Positions 36,669 through 48,716 of a stretch of DNA of 64,000 bases are shown here, piece by piece. Origin of the DNA: Cucumis sativus. Taxonomy: Eukaryota > Streptophyta > Magnoliopsida > Cucurbitales > Cucurbitaceae. Position numbers and translations under genes: made by a program. The DNA is taken from NCBI RefSeq assembly GCF_000004075.3, contig NC_026657.2, positions 11,098,001-11,162,000 on the forward strand. The letters are read 5' to 3'. The notes beneath the pieces are model-generated. The model was not told where the DNA came from. It saw nothing but the letters and a program-made list of their open reading frames with translations, and did not search any database. Numbering within the stretch: position 1 is the stretch's first letter; the number at the start of each line of letters is the position of its first letter.

Positions 36669-39152
36669 CTACCTCTTTCTCTGCTGTTTTTTAGTAGAGG
36701 AATAGACCAAAATACCCCTGCCCGAAAAAACCCTTCTCCCCGCCAAAAAGTTCCCCCAAATCAACAAAAAGGGCGCCATCTCCATTCTCCACTCCCCCTC
36801 CCGCCTCCCGCCTCCCTCCTCTTTTTTCTCCCATCTTTACCCTTTCCATTCTTTTCTTTTTTCAAAACAAAATTATTAAATCCAAATAACTTTTTCATTT
36901 CAAAAATTAACAAACAACTATATGCCCTCAATTTTCTACATAATAACAACTTCAACTTATTATCCACTTTCTTTTTACATATTATTAAATTCTCATCCAT
37001 GTATTTTATATGGATCAATATTTTTTATACTGTATAAAAAGACTATAATTCCTTAGTACTTAATACATAAATAAAGATTATAATTCCATCTCTAAACCTT
37101 GGTTGACCTACCTAATCATCCATCCATTGTAATGTAAAGCTAAATCTAATAACTAAGCATAAAGCTAACATTTTGAACCATGAAAAGAAAAAAAGATATG
37201 ATTAGAAAATGTAAATAAATAAATTTGGTATTTAAATGAAATTAAAGAAATATTAGAATAGAAGAAAAAAAAGGGGAGCAATCATACGGTCCTTGACCAA
37301 TAATAGAAATGGTAACTTTACATCTAGACCGTCTGATTAGTAATTAGTCAACGTGGGCACACCTTTTGGCATTTGAATTTGGCGGCAACTTTGAATGTTT
37401 TCTTTCAAAATTAAAAATAGTGTATTTATTGTTTTTGGACCAAAGTAGATTTGAGAAAATATGTGATTGAAAAACCACCACTCAATCATTTTTCTTTTTT
37501 CTTTTTGTGTGTGTGTGTGATCATTAATAAGTGGTGATCTTATAACCAAGTTGCTTAATTAACAACACAAATTCAACCACATAAAAAAAACTAGATTGTG
37601 TTGTTTTTCTTTTATCTCTAATTAATCTGAATCAATCAACTATGATTCAATAATTGTTGCAGTAAAGTACAAAAAGTTGATAAAGTTATCTCTTTAATAC
37701 ATATACATGTCATTACTCTATGGCATCGAAGATTTGAGTGTCAAAACCTTTCAAAAAGGATAGAAAATTCATATGTAATGACATAGACATATTTATAATT
37801 TTTATGGTTTTTTTTTTAATAAAAATAGATGTCTCCTCAGTTTTTTAGTAATTAATATAAAAGGCTAGATTACTATTAAAAAATATTTGATTAGACTGTA
37901 GGGTGGTGAAATTAAGAGATTTGAATGCAACTTAAATTAAATCTCGTTAACTATAAATATATATATTTTTTTAAAACTATACATAGACATAAAATTCCTA
38001 AACCGGATCATATTTACCTTTCTTAATTCATCTAACTAAATGAAGATATAAAAAAAATGTACGAGAGTATGTATTTATCACTAGAACTAGATCCCTACAA
38101 AGTACAAGTTTATGATTATTAGGAATCTCTAAAATGTAAAGGATAGATTCAAAGTGACAAGAATAATAATATGGAAGAAGGAAACCACTACAGAAAAGCC
38201 ATGATGTATGTATTCGTTCTACCTTATTAATTGTTCTGATTCGTCATTTCTTAAATTATATTTGAATTTTGAGGTAAAATATATTTTTTAATATATATAT
38301 ATTAATAATAATAAAACTTTATGAAATTGTTGGAAAAAAAACCCTTTTTAGAGTTTGAACAAAAAAAAAAAAGAGTAATGATATGGTGAACAGTGTTATC
38401 AATAAAAAAAATGAATGAACGGTAAGAGTTAAATAATTTCATACATAAAAGAATGAGTTTTACATCACATGCCATTAAAACCTTCCAAATGAAGCCAATT
38501 TATGTAAGAAAAACTTGAGATTCAAAGTTGAATTTTAAAGTGAAGAAGTTTGTTATCGAGTAATCGATGAGGGATGTTTGTAAAAATAACAAAAAAATAT
38601 TATGATGATAGAGTATATGCCACTACATTTTTTAAATTGTAAAAGTAATAAATTTAAAAGCGAAAAAAAATTATCATCTAATACAATTTCTATTAAAAGT
38701 AAACTTACTTGTTTTGCTATTTATTTTTCTATTAATGTTTTTAAAACATAAATCAAGTCTGGAAAACTAAATAAAATAGATAACTTTTGTTTTTATTGAT
38801 AGAATGCTATGGTTTTTCTTTTTTAAGATGAAAATATTTTGTTAAACAAAAACAAACACGAATTTAAATAACTAAAGTTGAAACTTATGAAAATTCAAAT
38901 GAAGAATTGAAGTTTAGTTCAAAAGTTAGAGCTTACTCTATTGTGTAATTTTGATATATGTGTGTACATTTCTTCTTATGTTGACATAAAATAATCCAAT
39001 CTATTACATAAACACAAGGCATGAGAGATTACATGTTGTTTGGATTCTCTAAATAACTTTTTTTTTTCAAAGTGATTTAAATTTTAAACACTTTTTTTTT
39101 TAAATATTGATTAATTTTTGTTAAAAGCAAGTATGAAAATTGGTGTAAATGG

Positions 39153-39308
39153 CAATTTTTTAAAATATTTATCAAATATAACATAATTTCATATTTCATC
39201 AATGACATATACTGATTTACTTTTATGCGTCTAATTAAGATCATTGGTACACAACACTCGTAAAAATCTATTGGTAATAAATCTTAAATTTTGCTATATT
39301 TGAAATTG
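39153..39308. repeat. Dispersed inverted-repeat family, copy C
   Basis: The left arm TATTTATCAAATATAACATAA is matched by the inverted right arm TTAAATTTTGCTATATTTGA. The core carries TATACTGATTTAC and AATCTATTGGTAATAAATC. Diverged but clearly of the same design as the other copies. Confidence 0.5.
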
Positions 39309-40454
39309 GCCAGAAAATACATATACTTATATGTTTGATTACTTTTTATACAAAAGTTTATTTGACATATTTTATTACTCAAACTGTTTCTATGTCAAAT
39401 TATTATAAAATATGACTAGTAATTAGCATTATGATCTTATAAGTTCAGTTTGTTGCTGGGGGCCTTACCAAGATTCCAAACCAACCTTCCCAACTTACCC
39501 GACCTTTCCAACTTTCCAAACCCAACCTTTTGGATTTCTTAATTTCTGAATTTCGGTCTTTTAGTTTTGGTGGTTTTGGATTGTTGTTATGTTGGTCTTA
39601 AGTATAGGAGAACGTATTCATCATTGAAGCTAGCCATTCCCAAAGTTGGTTGCATATGAGGTGGTTGTTTTCAAACTTAGTCATATAAGTTGGTTGCCAA
39701 AAATAGTATTTAAAAGGTGTCAATGATGTTTATTTACAGAGTTAAATGGTGGTGGTTGTTAGCAGTAGTCATCATCAAAGTCGACCATCCACCATGTGTA
39801 ATGCTAGGTAGAGATAACCATATACGGAGAGAAGTTGTGTGGAGGGCTTTTTGATAACTTTCATATACTATGAAATATGAATATTAGAGAGATTAACTAT
39901 TAACATCATAATCTATGAAAACAATAATATACCCTAATCTCGGACAACATCAATGAAAACAATAACTTATTTTATTTGGTGTATGAGAATTACATCATAA
40001 TCCACCAATAATAATTCCTATATTCAATTCTCACGAGTTCGATATATCATTTTTTTTTGTTGCTAAAATATATACAATAACTACACCAACCATTTTGAAG
40101 AAGAAAAATTAGTGACATCATAGATTCACAGGCAACAAAAAATTGAGAAAGAGAAAAAAGTCCTGGAAAAAAACGTGTTTGCAAAAAGAAAAGAATGTAA
40201 ATAATTGAATTTAAAAAGAAAATTATAAAGTTTTCAACAATTTATGACCATGGTGTTGACCATCATTAAATACAAATAATTAAGTGAAACTTTTTATAGA
40301 TAACACAAAAATCTATTTACAAAATAAAATAAAACTTAAATGAGTTTATATCAATTTTGGTATATTCATTAAAATATTTCGTGATCTATAATAATTCGTT
40401 CTATAAGTAATTCACATCTCACCTTTATTTAATAAATAGAATATACATAACTAT

Positions 40455-40600
40455 CCAAAATATTTTATAGACTTGTATCATTGATAGACTCGTATGATCT
40501 ATCGATACTAATTTTTACAACATGATCTATCAGTAATAGCGTCTATCACTGATAGAATTTGACAAATTTTGCTATATTTACAATTTTTTAAAATATTACT
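40455..40600. repeat. Dispersed inverted-repeat family, copy D
   Basis: The core has three variants of the hairpin word (CATTGATAGACTCG, GATCTATCAGTAATAG, CTATCACTGATAGAAT). The right arm is CAAATTTTGCTATATTTACA. The left arm is degenerate, so that boundary is approximate. Confidence 0.55.
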
Positions 40601-41337
40601 ATATACTTAATAATTTTGAATTTAATGCTAAATTTGCCATTATCCAATATTTTCTAACCTTTACTCAATCGGATGTCTCTGTAACTCAGAAATTTCAAGT
40701 TGGTATCTAGGCCCAGTCGGCCCAATGCAATCAGGTTGGCTTTATATTTTCCGGTCCATTGTAATGTTCATCAATTTTTCAACTATTTTTTTTCTCTTAT
40801 AGTGGTCAATAATATTTTCTAATTTAGACTAGATCAGCTTAATTAAATTTCAATTCAGCATCTCCAAATCAACTCATTGTTTTCTTTAGGTAAAAATTTT
40901 CAAAACAATAACTTACTTATTGACACATAACTCAATAGATAAGATATCAATTATCATCTCAAAAGTCGATAATTCAATCTTCTTAAAATAACAAATTGGA
41001 TGTAATAAATGCAACACGTAACTATAACAAGCAATATCGGTTATTGATTGTAGAGTTGTATATCTCTATATATTCCCACTTACAATTGAAGTACAACAAC
41101 ACACGATTGAAACCATTAAGATTGTTTTTTTTCATTCAAAATCACTGCTACAAGCACACATATCCAAGAAGAAATGACAAAAAGGAGGTGATAAAGAAAT
41201 TAAAATGCTACAAATATGTCATCTTGGCATTGTTTCAAAACACACCACAAAAAAGTTATTGCTTAGTAGACGCTAGAAAAGTCCCAGAAGAAGAGTGAAT
41301 GAAATGGACACCAAGCTTGGGATCTGACTGACAAAGC

Positions 41338-43671
41338 TTATTTGCAAGCTGAGGCTTCAAAATGAGGGATGACAACAAAAACAATGGACCAAGTAGCAAT
41401 AGTAATAGAAGAATTACTATCACGATAAATAGGCGTAAGATCTGGTAAATCTCCATCTTCTGTGGTTTCCAATAGATTTCCATTCAAAAGCACTGTTGAA
41501 CTTCTAACTAACCCATTATTTGGAATCAAATGATATTCTTCCCTTTGACTTGCCTTATCAGCCAAACTCGTGCTCATCATGTTGTTTTCAATGTCAACTG
41601 TGAACTCCGTTTCATTGCTTAGATTAATGAAAAGCATGGTTACACCACTCTACATTAACATGATAATTCAATTATAATAATCAATACTAGTGTTACCAAT
41701 ACCAGTAATAACAATGAAGAAGTAAAGAAATATGCTTCTTACTCTTTCTTTACTGCAATGAGCATAAGTACGCAAATAAGAAGAGACGTTATTGTCAACT
41801 TTGAGAACACCGGATCCCATAAGTCGGTGAAAGAGAAGAGCTCTGGAAAAAAGAACAAAATACACGAGAAAAACACATTTTACGAGTGTGTTGAGAAATG
41901 TAGCAGAGTTGTGAATTTTGAAGAGTAGCTTACCCGTAGTAATCTGGAGAAGGGGCTAGAGTATGGGGTAAGAGAATACCATAAAATCCACCTACTAAAG
42001 TTTGTCTACAATATACTTTGGTATTGTACAAAGCAGCCATTGCAAGTTGATCTATGTACCTATTTAATTCATTAATTCGAATTATTAAAGTAACTTTTCT
42101 CTAAACAATATCGAGTTAAAAATAAATAATTACCAAAATCCATCAACAAATGTATTAGAAATATAAGGACTGCCACCATGAAAGGTTCCACCAGCTTCTC
42201 CAACCCAAGCAACAGACCAAGGGGCATCGTTTTCGACTATGTTCTTAAGTTGTTGGAAATCCTTTGATTCTTTGCTAAGATAGTTAGGATCCACAAAATT
42301 ATTGATTACCTTAGGGTCATCTCCTAGAAAAACCACAAATGTAGTTTGATCACAATCTCATTATTCAAGTACTTAATAATAGTTTCAACTCTAGATGTAT
42401 CCAAAGGTATGAAAATAGTCGTTGACGAACCTGCACCCATATTATATATGTGATGAGTGAGAATGTCTACAATGCCTGGACCTGTTCCATTAACAAAATC
42501 TTTATACCATGGGGCATAAAAAAATGCACTTGGGGCTGCTATCGATGCCTTTTGTTGGGAGTTATTGTACAAACGATCAATAATTTCCCTAAGCTTGATC
42601 AAATCCTTTTCATATTGTGCAGAAGTAACATTTGCCCCGATACTATTATGACCAACCATTTCATTACCTGACACAATATATACATATACCTAAGTTCCAT
42701 AATACTCAAACAAGAGAGAAATTAACCGCTCAGTATGTACATTATTTGAACTCACCGAACTCCCATGAATTGATTCGATAATTCTTCTCAATCGTGTATT
42801 GAATAAATGCCTCTGCATTAGTGTAGTTCCAATCCCCTTCCCATTGCAATCCTGTAGTATGGTGCCTTCCCAGGAGGGCATTCAAGCCAAAAGTCACTAT
42901 TGCCCTGTATGTTTATCAAGAAAAACACTAAGTAATTACAAACTATTTGTAAAAAAAAAGGGATCAAGTTTGTAAAGTTTGTCTAAACTGCAGTAATTGA
43001 ATCAGAATGCACATGCATAGTTATTTTCGAGAGGGTAAAAGAGATAATAACACATACCCTGTCTTGTTGAAAAATTGGTTCAAATCATCCCACCGTTCCA
43101 TAGACAAACAACCATCGCTGATTTGAAACAATGCAGAGCTATTTCTTGCAAATTGAGGGCAATTGCCCTTGAAGCTCCCAACATCATAAATCAATTTGTC
43201 TTGCAAAGAGCCTCCTACTCTAATCCTAAGAGTCTTGAAAGCTAATGAAACATTATATCATACCCAAACAAATTAGTAAAAATTGGATTATAACGTTTTT
43301 GCTATGTAAAGACATTATTGTAAAGAGATTAAGAAAAGAATATACCTTGCACAGCCTTGGTAAGTGTAGGAAGAGACAAGTTCTTGGTATAGAAAAAAAA
43401 AAAGTGTTACTAAAAATAAAATACAACAACAACACAAATCTATAAAAATACTCACCAAAATGAGTGCTGATGCATTTCCATCCCAAAGACAAGGAAGTGT
43501 AGAACACTCATTAAAAGGCCAATAATCAATAGTCATACAAATATAATTCTCATCTGTTTGTGCTTTTCTTATAGTTCCATCTACCACAATTTTACCCATC
43601 GTAACATTCTTACCATAAATTATTGGAATAAAAGCAACCAAAAATATCAAAACAAATTGCCCTCCCTTCAT
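41338..43671 (-). CDS. Heparanase-like protein (GH79 beta-glucuronidase, plant GUS family)
   Basis: Secreted glycoside hydrolase of family GH79. Plant members remove glucuronosyl residues, for example from arabinogalactan proteins. Nine exons with GT-AG ends: 43456-43671, 43346-43382, 43058-43241, 42756-42904, 42431-42667, 42134-42323, 41934-42059, 41743-41842, 41338-41649; 1551 nt, 516 aa, unbroken frame. The signal peptide is residues 1-20 (MKGGQFVLIFLVAFIPIIYG). TDENYIC and RIRVGGSLQD are family blocks. The acid/base glutamate is Glu198 in WEFGNEMVG. The nucleophile is Glu317 in WVGEAGGTFHGG. The C-terminal beta domain ends SIVFVVIPHFEASACK. All introns are short. Exon 2 is only 37 nt. Length fits plant family members, and both catalytic residues are present, so the enzyme looks functional. 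A decayed copy of exon 1 sits just upstream. Confidence 0.93.
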
Positions 43672-44078
43672 TGTTTGAATCCAAATTCTGCCAAAAAAAA
43701 AAATTATAAAAATTAGTTTAATATATTTATATATATACAAAGTTTGGGATAAAGAAATAAAGAACTCTAAAAGCTTAAAAGCAACGTACAAGAGATTTCT
43801 ACAATTAGAAATTGGGTATTAGAAAAGAAAAGAAACGGATGGTAAAACAATGTGGAAGAAGATAATGCTTCTAATTCTACTGTTTTTCTTTTCTCAACCG
43901 CATAACAAGGATAATAAATAAGAATAAGAATTATAATGGTGGTTTAAACCAAATATCTTAGCTTGTTTAATGATGTTGGTGTATTTGAAAACATTTTATG
44001 ATTATAACTTTTGAATGCATTTGACAAATTAGGATTGGACCCATACTTTTGGAGCTGTTGGGGATGAAAAAGGTATGT

Positions 44079-44308
44079 GGATGGGCTTTCCATCTTCACC
44101 AAACGACAAAAACCATCTTCGCCAAGGAATTTGAGGGCACTCATTGAAGCTCAACAGACATATATACAATATATAGTTATTATGCTCTTCTTCTAGCTCC
44201 ATCAATCACAATTCTACACCCCTTATAACATTTTCACTCTAAATTTTTTGAATAAAAGCTACCAAAATTGTGTATCAAAATAAGATTTCCATCCCTTGTT
44301 TGAATCAC
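44079..44308 (-). pseudogene. Relic of heparanase-like exon 1 (tandem duplicate)
   Basis: On the + strand, 44184-44308 aligns by eye with 43561-43684, the start of the intact heparanase-like exon 1. Examples are TTTGAATAAAAGCTACCAAA against TTGGAATAAAAGCAACCAAA, and CCCTTGTTTGAATCACC against the corresponding TTCATTGTTTGAATCC. Positions 44079-44160 align with the 3' half of exon 1 (GCCAAGGAATTTGAGGGCAC against GACAAGGAAGTGTAGAACAC). The start codon is lost through a small deletion, and stops interrupt the frame. Exons 2-9 were not seen. The relic lies in the same orientation directly upstream of the intact gene, so it is probably a partial tandem duplicate. Confidence 0.65.
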
Positions 44309-44694
44309 CTATGATATTTGAGAATAATGATGATGAGACCAATTTAGGAAGAATTTATATCATTTGAGTGCCTAACCATTTTGTCAAAAATCTTATTATT
44401 TTTTAACTTTAACATAAATTTCTGCTTCTTTTTTATTCATTCTCTTTAAGTATTTCTATATATGTTTGTATTGAAAATTTTGTTTTCCCCCTAATTTATA
44501 GGAACGAATCAAACATTATTCATTTTTTAAAAGCAACAAACTAAAAAATAACAAAAAGTAGAATTGAGAAGAACAAACATCAAAATATTACTTAACCTAT
44601 TATATACAAATTTTTTTTTCTTTTCTTTTCTTTTTTTTTATAAAAAACAATCTCTTTCATCCAAAAAGAGAGAAGAAAAAAGAAAAAAAATGTT

Positions 44695-46085
44695 TTAAGC
44701 AGAGAGTTTGCAAAAAGGGGCAGTAGATTGAAGCAGAGACCAGAAAGGAGCCCGCTCTTGATGGTGTTGGCTATGTCTTATTACAGGGTCCTCTCTTGCG
44801 ATGGGCGGCATTGGCTGCAGCGGTGGCGACGACAATGACCGCGGTGGTGAACTGTGGATATGGTAACTTTCCAATACCTCTCTTCTCACATTTTCTTGCT
44901 GTTCAAACATTCTCTGTGCTCGGACCGCGGTCATGTAGAGACCGGCGGCAAGGAAGACTGTGGCCAATTGAAAAACTCCGGCAGCTGAGAACAAACCTTC
45001 TTTGATCACCAAACAGCTTTCTTTTGGAGTTGACCAATTGTTAAGATGCCCTGACTCCACACTCAATCCTATTAACAATAAAATTTCTCCAACTGCAAAA
45101 CTTATCCTGTCATTGTAAATTAAATCACCCCATTACATATTTAAAGAAAAAAACTTCTACACGGGTACAATAGGTAAAACTTTACGAGATACATCATTGT
45201 TACATTACTCCTCTTATTATGGATTGAAATATAATCAACTCACACAGTAAAGCAGTATATAGTTGGGTTATGATAAATTTAAAATTTTATGAAAAAACTA
45301 AAGTGGAAAAATTGGTGAGTTTAAGGGAATAAATGGAAAATGGAGTTATGATTAGTTGTTTTGATAATTTACCATGTTGAAACGAAGAAGAAAGCAGCTT
45401 GAAAGGTTAGAGATTTGGAAGTTGCAAAAGAAGGATCCCAAGCAATGAGAGCAGGAGGAGCTGACTTACTCACTGCAATCAACACATACAAATGTTGCAC
45501 CACCATCATCACCGCCATCCCCAGAAACGCGCTCGCCGTGCACAGCAGCGGTGTCTTCCCGCTGCCGCTATACGAGCATCTCCTTTTTTCCTTATTATTT
45601 TCATCTATACCCATCCATATCACCTATCAAGTATGAACAAAAAAGAAAAACAAAAATCCTAAAGACAATTAAATGCAAACAAGGTTGTACCAAAACAGAA
45701 AAAAAAATTACTATATACATCTAGAATTATTACAATATTTAATTTCCACACTACAATTAATCGCTTAATTCAATCGTCGTATAAAATGCATGTATTATCA
45801 ACCTCAAAGTTGATTCCCACCCACCTAAAAAAGAACACACTGCTGCACACATATAGACACAAGGTCTTGTAGATAACACAAAGCATTCAAAATTAAGTTT
45901 AAAATGGTCAATATCATCATATAGAGTTAATTTGGTACCTGAGAACGAGTGGTCTCAGCAATGAGGCAAAGAATGAAGCAACATAGACCACAGAGAATGG
46001 TCAAAATGATAAGAAAAGTACCCATTTTGCTGCCCAATTCAGAGCTCTTTGGACTTGGAAGAAGATCATCATGTGTGACAGCCAT
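44695..46085 (-). CDS. DUF1218 family four-TM membrane protein
   Basis: Plant-specific DUF1218 protein; family members (MODIFYING WALL LIGNIN, DESIGUAL) affect wall lignification and leaf symmetry. Three exons: 45939-46085, 45373-45623, 44695-45106; 810 nt, 269 aa. There are four hydrophobic segments: TFLIILTILCGLCCFILCLIA (about 22-42), LLCTASAFLGMAVMMVVQ.., FQAAFFFVSTWISFAVGEILLLIG (split by intron 2), and GVFQLATVFLAAGLYMTAV. Between segments 1 and 2 is a short basic/Cys loop, as in the family. The C-terminal tail is cytosol-like, Pro/Ser/Gln-rich (SSPPRSLSSPPLQPMPP). I chose the ATG at 46085 (MAVTHDD), which resembles family N-termini. An in-frame ATG seven codons upstream (46106, MGRRKKN) would add a basic extension. 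Whether it binds lignin precursors or helps trafficking is unknown. Confidence 0.9.
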
Positions 46086-46106
46086 GTTTTTTTTTCTTCT
46101 TCCCAT

Positions 46107-47029
46107 TAAAAATTTTGGTTTGTTTTGACCAAAATGGAAGTTTGTGTTTTTAAAAACATTATATATATTATTACAAAGAAAAGAAAAGGAAGAAGAGAGA
46201 TAGAACACAAGAACACGCAGAGAATTGAATTACAGAATTGCTTCCACCAAAGGTTGCTTAAAAGCTACAAGATTCTTTAATCCCAATTAAGCTTATATCC
46301 AAAGAAATTCACACACATTTTTATTCCTATATCTTAAATTCCTCGTGAAGGAAGAAAAATCAAATCTACACATATTTAAAAGTAGAAGCTTTTGTGATTT
46401 TTTTTTCTAAAGATGTTTGGGGAAATTAAAACCATCGATCGTAATTTTTTAGAAAGTTTACAAAAATTTAAAGGAAAAAAAAAATGTTGACCTTCTTTAT
46501 TACTTTACAAATTGCTTTTTTTGATTGATAATGAGTATTTTTATTCTAATTTAGTGCAAACCACAAGATTGGAATATGATTATTATTGGAACTAGAAGGA
46601 GCCACTATTCTCTATTAAAATTAAATGAATAAAAAAAAATCTATTATATTTGATATAATAAGTGTAGTGGATTTTATGATTTTATTCTAAATAATTTGCT
46701 AATTGTTTCTATTTTTTAAAAACAAAAATAAATAAGAAAAAATAGTTAACAAAGAGAGGCTGAATTACTACTAAAAAAAATCCAAAATTTCACCTTTTCT
46801 CCACCTAATCTCAATCAAATTATATTCCATACTGATAAACAAATAGAATTAGATTTGGTTAATGGGAATCTTTATGTTCCTTAATTTGCAAGAAGAGAAC
46901 ATACCAAAGTGCAGATTCCATAAATTACAAACTTCTTTAGAAGCTGATCACACAAATCAATGATTCTTCATCCTTCTTCCTACCAACCAACTCCCAGCAA
47001 AATTAACAACACCGCACCAAATAATTATA
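46107..47029. other. Intergenic region between DUF1218 gene and small ORF
   Basis: Likely the DUF1218 leader and promoter on the left and the 5' region of the small + ORF on the right. AT-rich; no other feature seen. Confidence 0.4.
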
Positions 47030-47350
47030 ATGAATCCTGACAATAATCCCAATAACTCCAGATCATCAGCTTTTGATCCGGCCGCCACGACCGGCGGAAT
47101 TCAACCGCCAACGAAGGCAGAGAAAAACCCAAACTCAAAAGCTTCCACTGCCACTGCCACCGCCACCGCGGCCTCCAATAACGTGGGGAAGGCTTTGGCA
47201 GAGAGAGCAGTTTATGGATCCCAACAGCGGCGGACAGGAAGAAGAAGAAGAAACCTCATCCATGAACATGGCGCCACTCGGTTGCTTCCAAGTAGGCTTA
47301 GTAAAGTTTCTTTAGCTGATCATCATTATAATTCCTCACCCTCTGATTAA
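47030..47350 (+). CDS. Hypothetical small protein (106 aa)
   Basis: An ATG-started frame of 106 codons ending in TAA, not recognised. The N-terminal third is Asn/Pro/Ser-rich (MNPDNNPNNSRSS), followed by a Thr/Ala repeat (STATATATAA), a short helix-like piece (VGKALAERAVYG), a very basic cluster (RRTGRRRRN) and a polar tail. The sequence is far richer in GC than its surroundings (47070-47250), which favours real coding. The basic cluster could be a nuclear localisation signal. A second + frame (47073-47315) is also open and ends in an acidic stretch, so the true frame, or a spliced combination, is uncertain. It may be a single-exon gene or part of a larger one. Confidence 0.4.
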   Translation: MNPDNNPNNSRSSAFDPAATTGGIQPPTKAEKNPNSKASTATATATAASNNVGKALAERAVYGSQQRRTGRRRRNLIHEHGATRLLPSRLSKVSLADHHYNSSPSD

Positions 47351-48716
47351 TATTTTGTTGATAACATATATATAATATAAAGTTTGTTAATTAATCTTAT
47401 AGTTTGTGTGTATAGCATTTATTATGTTTATATGGATTAGCATTAGTTTAGTTATGTTTCCCAACTTATTTTTCTCTTTTGAATGTTGATTAATGTACAT
47501 ATGTTGAAGTATTACAATTGTTGATCCATAAATTACTAACACAATTATTATTCGATTATCTTCTATTTCAAAATTAGAGACTTACTACTTTCATCTCTGT
47601 CCTAAGCTAAAAATTACTTTTATTTACTTAATACATTAATTTGCATGTTTTTTTGTTTTAATAATAACTAAACACTAATTTTTTATACGTGATAATTACA
47701 AATTTAACAATTACATTCCGAAACCTTTAAAAAAAATTATAAATATAATAAAATTTGTCAAATTCTATTAATTATAGAAGTCTACCATACTATATTGTAA
47801 ATATTGGTTTATCGCTAACATACACAAGTCTACTAACGATAATTTTACTATATTTATAATTTTTTTAAACGTTAGTATTCTTCATTATTATCCCTAAGAT
47901 GCACTCAATTCCGGTTACACTTTGACACCTAATTTAGATGAATCAAACTCATGGGAGATTGGATTGGCCCAACGTGAATTTCTTTGGTTAATAGGCTTAT
48001 TGGGCCTAGGCCCTTGGGTATGGTAGTTTATCTCTCTTGTAGAAAAATGATCTAATAAATACATTCAAGTTTTAGTAAGTTTCTATATATGTAATATAAA
48101 AAGTTTAGTTAAATTTCCAATACTAAAAATAATTAAATGACTTTTGACAATGCATCCGAAACAATTGGATTGTTTAAACTTCAAATAACTTTTCATATTT
48201 TATGAATAAATTTTTACTTATTTTGAGTATCGATCTGAACATAATTCAACTAGTTAAGATATATATTATTGAGAAAAACATTATAAGTATATTTATTTAT
48301 TTTATCATGTCTTAATTGAGTCAATAATCTCACTATCACGAGGTATGTTTTTGAAAAAGAATAGTAATTGAATAGTACTATATCATAGATCTATTGGATT
48401 CGAAAAGTCAAAAGACCTATATTAAATATAAAATTGAACGTCTATAAACTTATTAGACACGTTTAAAGATTTAAAAACCAAATAGCGTACTCCACTCGTG
48501 ATTTAATCTTCATTATCTTTTTTTTTTACTTTCTCTTTTTAAACTTTTCAAAAACTTGATGAGACATTTTAAAACAAAATTTGAAAGTGTAAACACACAT
48601 ACAATCAACAAATATTATTTTATAAATGAAATATTATATATATAATCAAACATAGGGTTTTCCTATCTAATTTTTTCTCAGGAAAACCCTAACTAACTCT
48701 AAAACATTGATCAATT
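47351..48716. other. Intergenic region with one repeat copy
   Basis: AT-rich. It contains inverted-repeat copy E (47729-47868) and a 12-bp palindrome GGGCCTAGGCCC at 48002-48013 with nearby TGGGCC/GGCCCA words, which are site-II-like promoter motifs. The right end should be the MYB 3' UTR. No coding region seen. Confidence 0.45.
47729..47868. repeat. Dispersed inverted-repeat family, copy E (best arms)
   Basis: The left arm AAATTATAAATATAATAAAA and the right arm TTTTACTATATTTATAATTT are inverted complements with one mismatch. Pairing extends into flanking A/T runs for about 26 bp in all. The core has AGAAGTCTACC and CAAGTCTACTAACG. The total of about 140 bp is MITE-sized. Confidence 0.7.

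Larger units (their letters stand above)
36777..41337. other. AT-rich intergenic region
   Basis: No gene seen. It contains two copies of the dispersed inverted-repeat family (39.15-39.31 and 40.46-40.60 kb) and a CT/CCAAC-rich stretch at 39.46-39.55 kb (CCAACCTTCCCAAC..CCGACC) resembling simple repeats. The remainder is AT-rich with poly-A runs. Confidence 0.5.

Noticed and set aside
43944..44144. 66-codon minus-strand open frame (MSALKFLGEDG..)
   Set aside because: It overlaps the heparanase exon-1 relic; the frame is not that of the parent gene and shows no domain.
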